Part shown: positions 42,249 to 52,984 of the stretch, piece after piece
Numbering within the stretch: position 1 is the first letter of the stretch
Layout of the letters: the number at the start of each line of letters is the position of its first letter
Assembly (NCBI RefSeq): GCF_027244095.1
Contig: NC_069657.1
Location: 6,334,001-6,398,000, forward strand
From: Hemicordylus capensis
Lineage: Eukaryota > Chordata > Lepidosauria > Squamata > Cordylidae
Direction of reading: 5' to 3'
Length of the DNA stretch: 64,000 nt
Translations under genes and position numbers: made by a program
Notes under the pieces: model-generated
Seen by the model: the letters and a program-made list of their open reading frames with translations, nothing else
Databases searched by the model: none
Told to the model about the DNA's origin: nothing

Positions 42249-44934
42249 GAGAGGAGAGCTGGTCTTGTGGTAGCAAGCAGGACTTGTCCCCTTAGCTAAG
42301 TCAGGGTCTGCCCTGGTTGCATATGAATGGGAGACTTGATGTGTGAGCACTGCAAGATATTCCCCTCAGGGGACGGAGCTGCTCTGGGAAGAGCAGAAGG
42401 TTTCAAGTTCCCTCCCTGGCTTCTCCAAGATAGGACAAGATTTTTTTTTTTTAAAAATAGGACAAGAATTTTTTTTATTGAACCAACAAACTACCAAAGC
42501 ATACAGTACGTTGCCAAAGCACAATTATATACAAAGTGGTTGTTTGTACATGATATATCTACAGAGATTTACACACAAGGATTTGGAAACCCACAAGGTT
42601 ATGAAGCATATGCAGGTAGTACTGTAACTCGGGGGTGGGGGATTTCAAGGCACATCAGGTAATCAGGTGGGGGGCGGGTTTACATCCGATGTCCATTTCC
42701 ACAATTTGTCGCATTGCTGTTTAGAAGAGATACTCTTGTCTTTTTGCACATAACCATACAAACTTTTCCAGAAGAGATTTACTGTCTCATCTGCGTGAAC
42801 CTCTTGGTCGCGTCTTCCCTCCCTATTCCTATGCAGGAGCATTGCATAAATGACATACAGGTTTACTAACCTGATTACGAGAAGGGGAACGTTCCAATTC
42901 TCTAGTATGGAGGCACCCGTTCCGTCCCGTTTCCTTGAAGGTTTCTTTCTGGGACCTCGAAAGGAGGTTCTATCGCTCCAACCCGAGGTTAGTTCTTCCC
43001 AAGTCTGTTTTTCCCAATCAGGCCACTCTAACAGCTTGCTTACTCCCTGCCACACTCTTTTGGCTACCACACACTCTTTTCAGAAATGTGAGTGGGTTTC
43101 CCTGAAAGTTTTGCCTAGCTCACTAGCTTTCTGTTTGCAGGTGATTTTAGGGCACTCTTGCTGGTCCTCTGGGAGCCATGGCTTAGCCGCATTAAGTGGT
43201 AGTACTTGATGGTATAAGCTCCACCTTGTTTCCCATAAATGGAAAGGGACTTTTTTCTCCTTAAAGAGAGCAATAGGGTGATCGGGTTGCAACAAGTACT
43301 GTGAAGTGTGGTGTTTGTAGCGTTTACGTTCTAAATCAGCTTTTAAGAAACCCACTTCTAGAATCTCTCCATAAATTGTTTTCCTTAGCTGCTTAACTGA
43401 GGAGGATCCTTTAAATAGATCCGGTTCAACCTTCCATTTTTTAAGTGTGAATAATAAATCTCTCAAGTAGTCTGAGTATTCTCTTTTTAATACTTGTGTG
43501 ATATTACCATTGAAAGATCCTTTCCCCCACCATGCTATGCCCCATGCTGACTTGCGCCAACGCAGAGCGAAAAGCGAGACCCTGGTTTTTTGCAGGAGGT
43601 TGGACATATTATGGACATTCACGAAAATCCAGTTTCCAAAATTGTAGGACATGAATTCAGTTACAAAATAGGGTTGCAGGGCAGGTAGGGCTAGGCCTCC
43701 CCGCTCAACCTCCTTAAATGCTACTGCACGGGCCAAAGGGAAAGACGCTGTGTGCCATACTAGACGGAAGATCTGGCTTTCAACTCTCCGAAGGAGATCG
43801 AGCGGAGGAGGATAGACTACCTCCAGGTTATGCACCGGGGGTATCAGGTAAGTCCGGATGTAAACCGCTTTCTGGTACATGGCAAGGCTCCATTTTTTCC
43901 ACATGGTGATTTTAAGCATTACTTTTTCTTCCCAATCTGTCCAATTCCCCCTGCCCCAGACTTTTTCCTTAATCCCATATTCAATCCCCAAAATGTTTAC
44001 TGTATCTACCCACTTCAGTTTGGACTCTGGGGCCCCTTCGCTTTTACATTCAGAGATGGGTAGGCACGAGAGTTGCTGGCGTCCGGGGTCCATTTTTACA
44101 AATACACTTAGCATTTAATTCTGAGCCTGAGATCTTGCCATATTCCCAGAAGAGGTCTAGTATTAAAGAGATTTAATTTTCATTCGATAACAGTAATGTA
44201 ACATTATCGGCATGAGCTACAAATTTTACCCTAAACTCAGAGTGCGGTTCTGAGTGGACAGGTGGTTCGGCTATCCCATCACTCTCCCTCCTCCTCCCTC
44301 CCGGGAAGATCTCGCAGGGCGGAGGGATAGAGACCGAGAGTCCTTGCAGATGGGGGTTCTCTCTGAATCCTGATCAGGATCGGATCCAGGGCCAAAACAT
44401 AAAGTAATGGGCTCAATGGGCATCCTTGGCGGACACCCGAATGCAAAATGATCGGGTTGCCCGCCGTCCATTAATCTGTGGTGTCACCTTTGCATTCGTA
44501 TAGAGCAGCTGTATCCAAGTAACGAAAAGGGGTGGTATACCTTTAGCTTTCAACAATGTCCCCAAATAATTGTGGTTCACTTTGTCAAAGGCCTTAACTT
44601 GATCCAATAAGAGGAGGTGACTTTTCCAACTTTCATTCTGTATAGAGTAAAAAAGTTCTCTCAGCAGACACAATGAGTCTGTCATCTTTCTTCCTGAGAT
44701 AGCGCTTGTCTGCAAGCTGTGGACCAATTTAGGAGCCACTTTCGCCAATCTATTATTTAGGATTTTGGCAAAGATTCTGTAATCGATATTTGTGAGGGTT
44801 ATCGGTCTCCAGTTTTGGGCTGAGAGAGATTCCTGCCTGCAACCTTGGAGAAGCCACTGCCAGTCTGTGAAGACAATACTGAGCTAGATGGACCAATGGT
44901 CTGACTCAGTATATGGCAATTTCCTATGTTCCTA
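42249..44934 (+). mobile_element. 5S/tRNA composite SINE split by an L1-Tx1 LINE
   Basis: The SINE 5' part is 42249-42434 (GAGAGCTGGTCTTGTGGTAG, TTAGCTAAGTCAGGGTCTGCC, ATGAATGGGAGACTTG) and its 3' part 44817-44934 (GGCTGAGAGAGATTCCTGCC ... GGCAATTTCCTATGTTCC). The two parts join at the AGATAGG/GCTGAGAG point of intact copies. Confidence 0.88.
42435..44816 (-). mobile_element. L1-Tx1-type LINE, 5'-truncated, nested in a SINE
   Basis: On the minus strand, 44748-44413 encodes a reverse-transcriptase palm (LLLLDQVKAFDKVNHNYL, FVTWIQLLYTNAKV). The 344-codon frame 44114-43080 encodes the thumb and C-terminal part (LKWVDTVNILGIEYG, WKKWSLAMYQKAVYIRTYLI, FPLARAVAFKEVERGGLALP). 43070-42663 continues with ECVVAKRVW-like and WPDWEK. 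T-runs at 42441-42475 are its poly(A) end. The WxxxxLTxxGRxxVI-like and ERGGLGLP-like motifs fit the Tx1 clade. The frame between the two parts is broken, so it is inactive. Confidence 0.8.
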
Positions 44935-45410
44935 ATTGGAACTCAACCTCTGTAGCTTCTTATGGCTGCACACATGCAGTGTTAATCAGGATGTCCGCCA
45001 TTTATTGGCATGCCCACCTTTTTTGTAGAAAGGTTGTTATAAATACCATTCAAAAAACAAGGGCCTTTTTTAGTAGGGCTGAGAGAAGCTACCAGACTGA
45101 TATTCAATTCTATTCATTTTGATGGTAGCCGGCCCAAATATTCTACCAAATATTTAAATCTAAACCAAGCAGGTAGACCTTCAAAAATCTCTGAATCAAA
45201 GCACTAAAGTCTGAATATATTCAGAGAAGAATGGAGTGATTGTGGAAAGCACTTGAAGGGAAGGGTGGAGGAGTCTTTTGAAACTGATGCCTCAAGCTGG
45301 GCAATGACCTTACTACTTATCTCGAGTCCTTCCCCATAAACCAAAGTTTAAAACTCTTCATTATTCAAGGTTTACTTTTACATAAAACTCTTGAATTGTT
45401 GCAGGCCTAA
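44935..45410. other. unassigned A/T-rich DNA
   Basis: It may be an upstream remnant of the Penelope-like copy displaced by the SINE/Tx1 insertion; not demonstrable by eye. Confidence 0.3.
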
Positions 45411-46396
45411 TGTCATTTATTTATTTATTACTTATTTATATACCACTCTTCAGCTTAAAAGCCACCCAATGGCGCAGTATAGGGGTGTGCATGGAACTGT
45501 CTGGTCCGGTTCGGTCTGGCCCCCATCGAACCTCCCCCTGGTCTGGTCCCGGACCCGTCCGCGAACTGTTTTTTTTTTAATTTAAATATGAAGCAAGTAC
45601 CTGTAGCCCCTTTGGGGGGCTTGCTGTAGCCACGGGGGGGGGGGTCCGCGCAGGTTCCCTCTCCCCCCGCCGACCTTTCTCATCACCGCCGCGGCCGGAT
45701 AAGTGAAGCCCTTTTTGCCCTTTCGGTCCTCCGTAAGAGTGAGCGGCCACCATTTTGTTGGCCCCCGCACATGCGCAAATGATCTCTGCGAGGCCATGGC
45801 CAAAATGGTGGCCGCTCACTCTTACAGAGGCCCGAAAGGGCCCCAAAGGCTTCACTTACCCAGCCGCGGTGGTGATGAGGAAGGCCGGCGGGCGGGGGGG
45901 AGAGGGAACCCGTGCGGACCCCCCCCACCCACGCAGCTACAGAAAGCCCCCCGAAGGGGCTACAGGTACTTGCTTCACGTTTTCAATTTTTTTAAAAAAA
46001 GTTCGCGGACCTGCCGGACCGGACCCAGAAGTCCAGTTCTGGTCTGACGAAACCAGGGGATGGTAGTTTGGTTTGACCATGAACCCACGAACCCACAACC
46101 CCCCAGACCGAACTGCCAGACTGCTGGACTGGTTCCGCACATCCCTAGAGCAGTGGGGAAATGTTGACTAGCAAGCTAGAGGTTGCCAGTTCAAATCCCC
46201 GCTGGTATGTTTCCCAGACTATAGGAAACACCTATATCAGGCAGCAGCAATATAGGAAGATGCTGAAAGGCATCATCTCATACTGTGTTGGAGATGGCAA
46301 TAGTAAACCCGTCCTGTATTCTACCAAAGACAACCACAGGGCTCTGTGGGCGCCAGGAGTCAACACCAACTCAACAGCACACTTTACCTTTTCAAG
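45411..46396 (+). mobile_element. Sauria-type SINE split by a foldback hAT
   Basis: A reverse L2-like tail (45411-45460) is followed by the SINE head (CCACCCAATGGCGCAGTA). The SINE resumes at 46148 with GAGCAGTGGGGAAATG, box-B-like GTTCAAATCCCCGC, the core GCTGAAAGGCATCATCTCA and the Bov-B-like tail CCAGGAGTCAACACCAACTC to about 46396. This is the most complete Sauria-type copy here. Confidence 0.85.
45480..46147. mobile_element. foldback hAT element (TAGGG ends), 668 bp
   Basis: Ends TAGGGGTGTGCATGGAAC and GTTCCGCACATCCCTA. Flanks GCGCAGTA (45472-45479) / GAGCAGTG (46148-46155) fit a diverged 8-bp duplication. The two halves are near reverse complements throughout (e.g. GAAGCAAGTACCTGTAGCCC against GGGGCTACAGGTACTTGCTT), so the transcript would form a long hairpin. 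Confidence 0.86.
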
Positions 46397-46559
46397 CTTT
46401 CCAGCCATGATGGAACTCCATATGATTCAGCTAAGAACTCAGTTGGGCACAATCCTGCCAGGAAGAGAGTCACAATTCCACGACTACAGGCTATTGCTAT
46501 TTTCATTCCACTGGTTAACAAAACAAGTTGCTCAGAAATAACTAACTTGCCTACTTTCC

Positions 46560-47075
46560 TTTCCCTGTCTCTACAACTGGACTAAATTTGGTTCAAATTG
46601 AGGCCCACAAGTTAAGATCTCTTGCACCTCAAATGTTCATGTGTCCGCCATCTTGGATTGGGTTGGATGCCATCATTACCAACTACACCATTGAGATGTC
46701 CCTGTGTGTCACTCACTACAACCATACCAAATTTAGTTCAAATTGGTTAGACAGTCCTCAAGTTAGTGCACATGCTCTTCAAGAGTTCACATGTACAACA
46801 CCTTAGATTTGGTACATGTAGTTTGGATCATTAAAAACTACGCAGTTGGGGCATTCCTATGTATCCATTTAGCTGGATACATTTTGGTTCAAATCAGTTA
46901 AGTGGTTCACAAGTTAGCCCACTTGCACCTCAAATGTTTATGCATCTGCCATCTTGAAATGGGGTGGATGACATTATCATGAACTATGCCATTGAGGTGT
47001 CCGTGTGTGTCACTCACTACAACTGTACCTCATTTGGTTCAAATCAGTTAGACAGTCCACAAGTTAGTCTCTCCT
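46560..47075. repeat. diverged tandem repeat, period about 145-151 bp
   Basis: Motif starts near 46590, 46735, 46885 and 47035 share TTTGGTTCAAAT followed by CACAAGTTA, CACCTCAAATGTT, CCGCCATCTTG and GTGTCACTCACTACAAC. About 3.3 units with clear divergence. Confidence 0.75.
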
Positions 47076-47450
47076 CCTATGCTCCTATCTCATCATAAGC
47101 CTACTGGAAAGTAGGCTAAAATGAATTATAAGACTTCCCCCACCAACCTTTAAAGTTTTGCATTTAAAAAAACTGGGAGCTCATCCCAGATGTAGTTAGT
47201 TCCTTAACAGGCCAGCAAAAATGGATTTTTTTTTTAACTCCTTTGTACAACAGAGGGCCTTGTTCTTGTAAATCAACAGCTTTGCATGATTTTCTGTGCA
47301 GGAAACAAAGAATTCCCTTTTAGGACTGAGGGGCATTCTTTTGGAATTAACTACAATGGTGAGTTAAGACCCCAGAGCAAAGCTGATAGGAGGAAGATGG
47401 AGCGTCTCTGTAACCTTTCAGTCCTCTTCCTCTAAATTATCAGGTGCCTA
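47076..47450. other. unassigned intergenic DNA
   Basis: Nothing recognised apart from T-runs. Confidence 0.4.
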
Positions 47451-47640
47451 GTATGTTCCCCAGACTAGGGAAACACCTCTACTGGGCAGCAGCAATATAG
47501 GAAGGTGCTGAAAGGCATCAGCTCATACTGTGCGGGAGGAGGCAATGGTCAGCCCCTCCTGTATTCTACCAAAGACAACCACAGGACTCTGTGGGCGCCA
47601 GGAGTCGACACTGACTCAACAGCTCAACTTTACTTTAATA
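47451..47640 (+). mobile_element. Sauria-type SINE, 5'-truncated
   Basis: GTATGTTCCCCAGACTAGGG, GCTGAAAGGCATCAGCTCA, ACAACCACAGGACTCTGTGG, GCCAGGAGTCGACACTGACT. Confidence 0.87.
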
Positions 47641-47839
47641 TGTTCTGGGTACTGAAGAGGATTTTCAAAAAGCATCTTCATGCAGATTCACAGTGTAAAA
47701 AACAGGAAACAAACGTAAAGAAAGGGGAGATACAAGTTGGGAAGGAGTGAAGGAAGAACAGAGACTTCAAGAATTAGGATTACAGTATGGTTATTAATTA
47801 TTACGACACGTGGCACTTTACCACATGACCAAAGCATTA
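47641..47839. other. unassigned intergenic DNA
   Basis: Nothing recognised. Confidence 0.35.
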
Positions 47840-48712
47840 CTGAGAGGATGTGGTGATGGCCACTAGCTTGGATGGCTTTAAAGGGGCACAAATTCATGGA
47901 GGAGAGGTCGATCAATGGTTACTAGTCTGGTGGCTATAGGCCACCTCCAGCCTCATGGCAAGATGCCACTAAATACCAATTGCAGGAGAGCAACAGCCAG
48001 AGAGAGGGCGTGCCGTCACCTCTTGCCTGTGGGCTTCTCAGAGGCATCTGGTGGGTCTCTGTGTGAAACGGCATGCTAGACTGGATGGGTCTTGAGCCTG
48101 ATCCAGCACAGCTGTACTTACGTAGGGATGTGCACGGACCATGGAGGCGTGGTCTGGGACTGGGGGGGGTCTAGCTTTAAGGGCCAGGGGGGTAGTACTT
48201 ACCCCTCCCACTGCTCTTCCCCCTCCGGCGCTCGACTTCTATGCCAAGTTTTAGGGGTGGCAGCGTTCCTCCCTGCTGCCCCTGGCCCCATTGTTGCCTG
48301 GAAAAAGAGGAAGTTGCTGGCACGCATGCGCCCGTCGTGGTGTGCCCACTGCCGCGCACACGCACCACACATGGCACGCGTTGCATGCGCACGCAACGTG
48401 TGACGTGTGTGGCACGCGCATGTGCACGGCAGCAACAGGCACATGCCGCAACGGGCACATGTGTGCCAGCAACTTCCTCTTTTCCGGGCAACAACGGGGC
48501 CAGGGGCGGCAGGGAGGAACGCTGCTGCCCCTAATGTAAAAGTTGAGTGCCGGAGGGGGAAGAGCGGTGGGAGGGGTAAGTACTACCCCCCTGCCCTTAA
48601 AGCTAGACCCCCCCCAGTGCCAGCCCGCCGGCCCGGCCCAATTCTGAACTGGTCCGGAGGCCTCTAACATGGCCTCCACACCTGTTCATGCACATCCCTA
48701 TACTTATGTTCT
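47840..48712 (+). mobile_element. CR1 LINE 3' tail split by a foldback hAT
   Basis: The CR1 end code (DVVMATSLDGFK-like) and tail (GTGTGAAACGGCATGCTAGA, GCCTGATCCAGCACAGCTG) run to 48122. The last bases (TACTTATGTTCT) follow the hAT at 48701-48712. Confidence 0.82.
48123..48700. mobile_element. foldback hAT element (TAGGG ends), 578 bp
   Basis: Ends TAGGGATGTGCACGGACC and TGTTCATGCACATCCCTA. Target duplication TACTTACG (48115-48122) / TACTTATG (48701-48708). Long arms mirror each other (TTCCTCCCTGCTGCCCCTGG against CAGGGGCGGCAGGGAGGAA). The centre is rich in GCATGCGC/CACACG, giving extra small palindromes. Confidence 0.9.
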
Positions 48713-48942
48713 AGTGACTCATGCAATGAAGAACATTACTCAAAGTAATCCTGCTGAAATTAAAACAACACTTTAGACATGATTGCTCCTAAGCGACCCG
48801 CGGAGAACATGTCCTCTTTGACCTTTTTCAAAACTGGCCCCTTGGTATACAGAAGAGCGATGGGAGTTGAAGCAGCAAGGGACACAACTGGAGCACAAGT
48901 GGAGAAAGCCTTGACTTGAACCTGGCAGATTACGACATAGAG

Positions 48943-49078
48943 CAGGGATCCTCAGCGTTGGGCCCCCAGATGTTCTTGGACTCCAACTCCCATAATCCCC
49001 AGGCCCAGTGGCCTTTGGCTGGGGATTATGGGAGTTGAAGTCCAAGAACATCTGGGGGCCCAACGTTGAGGATCCCTG
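48943..49078. mobile_element. hAT MITE, perfect target duplication
   Basis: A 136-bp palindrome, CAGGGATCCTCAGCGTTGGG to CCAACGTTGAGGATCCCTG, flanked by ACATAGAG at 48935-48942 and 49079-49086. Same family as 30218-30356. Confidence 0.93.
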
Positions 49079-49218
49079 ACATAGAGCACTTCTGAAGACC
49101 TATGCTCAGACAATACGGGCGGCAAAGAAGCGATTCTTTCCCACCTATATTGCACCCACAAGTTCACATCCAGCAGAGTTGTTTAGGGTTGTGAGAGGGC
49201 TAGTACATGCCCCTCCTC

Positions 49219-49354
49219 CAGTGTTCTCTCTAACAGGGGTTCCCAGATGTTGTTGACTACAGCTCGCAGAATTCCTAGCCAAAGGCCACTGCATCTGAGG
49301 ATGCTGGGAGTTGCAGTGAACAACATCTGGGAATACCTGTTAGAGGGAACAGTG
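49219..49354. mobile_element. hAT MITE (CAGTGTTC ends)
   Basis: CAGTGTTCTCTCTAACAGGG to CCTGTTAGAGGGAACAGTG, flanked by CCCTCCTC (49211-49218) / CCCTCATC (49355-49362). Confidence 0.9.
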
Positions 49355-49444
49355 CCCTCATCCCTTGAATCAGAATTTGGAACCATCAATTACTTGTTGT
49401 GACATTTTAAATGAGTTCTTTTTGGATAAAATCTCTTAGATTAG

Positions 49445-49660
49445 GGCTGATTTAGACCCCACAAGGTGTCCAGCAACAACTCCAGTTGCAGGGGAGTAAC
49501 AGCAGAAGAGAGGGCACGCCCTCAACTCCTGCCTGTGGCTTCCAGCGGCATCTGGTGGGCCACTGTGCGAAACAGGATGCTGGACTAGATGGGCCTCCTT
49601 GAGCCTGATCCAGCAGGTCTGTTCTTGTGTTTTTCTGTTCTTAACTCTTATGTGGTTTCC
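49445..49660 (+). mobile_element. CR1 3' tail
   Basis: CCAGTTGCAGGGGAGTAAC, GTGGGCCACTGTGCGAAACA and GCCTGATCCAGCAGGTCTGT. Confidence 0.83.
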
Positions 49661-49784
49661 CATGGCTTGTCAACACATGGCCAGCAGATGGCGGTACGAA
49701 ACTATGTGACTTGTTTAAATGCTGTGTAGATGCTTCATCAACTCTGCTATCGGAATTTGTGTTCATTTTAGAATAAATTGCTGT

Positions 49785-50102
49785 CTAGCTAGATTCTGCT
49801 AACTGAGCTGCCAGGTGCTTTTAAAAGTGGTGGTTCTCTTATATTTAGCAAGGGGAGAGCAACTGGCGCCATCCAGCCCCAGCACAGCATCCCTCCAGTG
49901 GCTGTTGCTGGTGTCTCTACCTTTGTGTGTTTTGTGAGAGCCCTTTGGGAACAGGGAGCCATCTTTATTTATTTATTTATTTATTTTCTATGCAAACTGC
50001 TTTGAGAACTTGGTTGAAAAGCCGTACATAAACAGTCGTGGTCGTAGCTCAGTTCATACTCCTAGTAAAGGTAAAGTTGTGCCGTCAAGTCGGTGTCGAT
50101 GT
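49785..50102 (+). repeat. recurrent L2-tailed unit, then a reverse Sauria SINE tail
   Basis: The unit runs from CTGCTAACTGAGCTGCC through CCAGCCCCAGCACAGCATCC to AAAGCCGTACATAAA (about 50045). A reverse Bov-B-like tail (GTTGTGCCGTCAAGTCGGTG) follows at 50068-50102. Confidence 0.7.
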
Positions 50103-50359
50103 ATTTAGGTTAACTGATGGAGTAGAAGAATGCTGACAGCTATCAGCCCTGAAAGATCAATGGAACTTTCAAGTTCAGAGGCTGTATAGACCTTGAATAC
50201 CAGCCCAGAGGGAGGCACTGGCGACAGTGTGGATGTGCTATTGCCTTCAAATCATGTCCAGCTTGTGGGCATTCTTCAGCCAGATACTTCTAAGACTATC
50301 TGGCTGGCTGCTGTGGACTGGAAGGTCCCTTGGGGATTGGATCCAGAAGGGGGCTTCTT

Positions 50360-51412
50360 CAGGGGCGTATCTAGGGTAGGGCAGGCAGGGCACGCGATTT
50401 CTTAAAATTATTATTATTATTTTAAAAGGCCACCAAAAACAAAATGGCCACTGCACATTTTCAAATGGCCCCTGTGAGGCCCTAGGCCATGCCAGGCCTC
50501 ACAGAGGCCATTTGAGCATGCATGGTGGCCATTTTGTTTTCAGTGGCCATTTAAAAAAAAACCAATTATTTTTAAAAATGGCCACTGTACATGCTCAAAT
50601 GGTCTCTGCAAGGCCCTAGAGGCCAGTGGGGGGAGGGTTAACCTTTGCAGACCCCCCCCCACAGTCTATAGGAAGCCCCCCAAAGGGGCTACAGGTTTAA
50701 AAATAATAATATAATATAATACGTCACTGTACACATATTCAGTTTGGCACTATGTACAGAGAATCAGGGCTAGTGAATACTGAGCTGAAGCTTATGATCT
50801 AGGATTGTATTCATTTGCTCTTACTTTGCTTCTTAAGATAAGTGAGTTAAATGTGATGTCTTGCTAATATGGCTATTAATGGTGAGTTTGTCTTTGAATC
50901 AGTGTGAAATCCTTAATATTAAGGCCCACTGGGAGTTTCTTGCTCTCTTTCTCTCATTTTAACTGTCTTTCTGAAAGACTAGAATATATTCCAAGCAGTG
51001 ACACAGTTGACTCTGCATATCCTTTAATTATTTACAGAGAAGAAAAAGTCAAATTTACAGAGAAGGGAAAAGTCAAATTCTCCATTTATTTTTAAAACCT
51101 ATGTAATAGTAATGCTACAATGCATAGTAGAGAATTAGACAGGCACGTCTGTTTAGTTTTCCAAGTACACCTCCACATAGTATTTGGGTATTTCATGAGC
51201 CCTAGCATATAGAAATTTGTTTTCCAGCATTTTTTGGTCTAGCTATGTCCACTGCTAAATAGTTTTTGAAATTTTAAAAGATTAACAAGCTTGACTTGTA
51301 TTTTTCAGCTGATATTATAGTAAAGTTATCTGAAAGATGGGTGTCAGATGTTTGGACGGGGGCCCAATTTCAGTGCTTGCCCTAGGCGCTATTTCCCCTA
51401 GATACGCCTCTG
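50360..51412. mobile_element. 1.05-kb non-autonomous hAT (CAGGGGCGTATCTAG ends)
   Basis: Ends CAGGGGCGTATCTAGGG and CCCCTAGATACGCCTCTG. Flanks GGCTTCTT (50352-50359) / CTCTTCTT (51413-51420) are a diverged 8-bp duplication. No transposase code was seen. Internal inverted copies of a GGCCACTGCACATTTTCAAA-like stretch lie at about 50430-50600. Confidence 0.85.
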
Positions 51413-51420
51413 CTCTTCTT

Positions 51421-52278
51421 CTTTTGCTGCATTCCGTGTTGGCAGAGGCTTCCTGCCCGCAGAAGAGGGGCTGTCTCCCTTAGAGCTGCCTCCAGCCACT
51501 TCCTTGCTGCCGGCTGCTAAACCGCTGGTGTTCAGGGTTAATATCTGCATAAAAATGCAAAGAATAGCCTGGCTAATTCAGGGCAGGCCAAAAGGGCCTG
51601 GACAAATAGGAGGCCACGTGCCAAAAGAAGCCTCCTCCAAAGGCGCCTGTTTGAGGAGTGAGGATGAATGAGAGCCTGCATGCAGGAAGAAGGGATGCAC
51701 GTCACGGGAATAATAGTGCATTGTTCGAAACACGAGCCTTTGAATGTAAAGGGGGACGGGTTTTGTTAATGGATAAAATGATGGGGCTGGGTGGGTGGGA
51801 ACTGATATCATCTGCCTTCTGAATTGGCTCTATTTTAGTTTTCTTTTTTTATCTTAGTTTCCTCCCTTTTCTTTTTAATCAGGGAGGCCAAACCATTTAT
51901 GGTAGTGACCTGCTCTTTGCAGATTTTGTTTACTGGGGTGCCACTGAGAATGTCCTAAAGGGACAAAATTTTAGAATGAAGAATCCACAATTAATTTACA
52001 TTTTGAGCCTCTGAGCATTCACCCCATGAATGCCCATGAAGGCTTTAAGCTTAGTTTAAAAGACAAAGCAAAACCCACCTAGTCTGACATCCTAGAAAAA
52101 GTGTTGGATCAACCGTAGAGGCTAACCAGCAGGCCGCAACCTGAGTGCCCAAATTCCAGGGGTTCAGCTAGTTGATATGCAAATCCCAGCCTGCCTCAGC
52201 CATGAGAGATCTTGGAGAGAATGAGAGAGTCATCACCTGTATTTTTGGAGAAGGCACACAGCGGCGGCTGGGCAGCTC
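51421..52278. other. unassigned, single-copy-looking intergenic DNA
   Basis: Nothing recognised. Confidence 0.4.
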
Positions 52279-52280
52279 GA

Positions 52281-52344
<64 letters not shown>

Positions 52345-52440
52345 AAAGCCCTGCTGGATCAGGCCAGACGTCTAGTCCAGCATCCTGCTTCTCGCAGTGG
52401 CTAATCTAATGCCTCTGAAGGAGCCTGAAAGTAAGCCAGG
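52279..52440. repeat. (AAAG)n microsatellite, then a reverse CR1 tail
   Basis: About 17 AAAG units (52279-52346), then GCCCTGCTGGATCAGGCC and CTAGTCCAGCATCCTGCTTC on the reverse strand. The microsatellite replaces the usual (AAGAACAT)n end of the CR1 tail. Confidence 0.88.
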
Positions 52441-52869
52441 AAGGCGACAACCGTTCTTCCCATTGCTCTCAGCAACTGGCATTCAGGGCTATACTGCCCC
52501 TGAACAGGGAGGTTCCACATAGCCACTGAGAGCTCTCTCCTTGGCCACAAAGTTGTCAAATCCCCCTGGGTGCCCCCCCCGCCCCCCCGGCTGCAAGTAG
52601 AAGCCCTCTGCACTCTTACATCTCATTGGCCACCTTCAGGCATAACGCGGAACCGCGGTCCCCTCCCCCTGCTCTCCGGTCTGCATTTGGATGAAATGAA
52701 GACCTCCTTCTCTGCAGTCTCGCTGACCAGGCCATTGTGGAGGGGGATGGATCCCTTTTTGAAAATTGGTATTACATTTGCTACTTTCCGGTTCCCCGGT
52801 ACAGAGCCTGATTGTGGAGATAAGGTATCTATTTTTGCAAGGAGGTCGGCAATTTCATGTTTGTGATAG

Positions 52870-52984
52870 TGCAGTACTTCTCTGGACTTCAGCTCCCATA
52901 ATCCTCAACTAAAGGCCACTGAGGCTGGGGATTATGGGAGTTGAAGTCCAATAACATCTGGGGACCCAACGTTGAGAATCCATG
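52870..52984. mobile_element. hAT MITE, left end missing
   Basis: Inner arms GGACTTCAGCTCCCATAATC / GATTATGGGAGTTGAAGTCC and the right end CCAACGTTGAGAATCCATG are present, without the left terminal CAGGGATTC. Confidence 0.75.

Noticed and set aside
46560-47075. CRISPR-like array
   Set aside because: Units of about 150 bp are diverged throughout, without short identical repeats and unique spacers; this is a eukaryotic tandem repeat.
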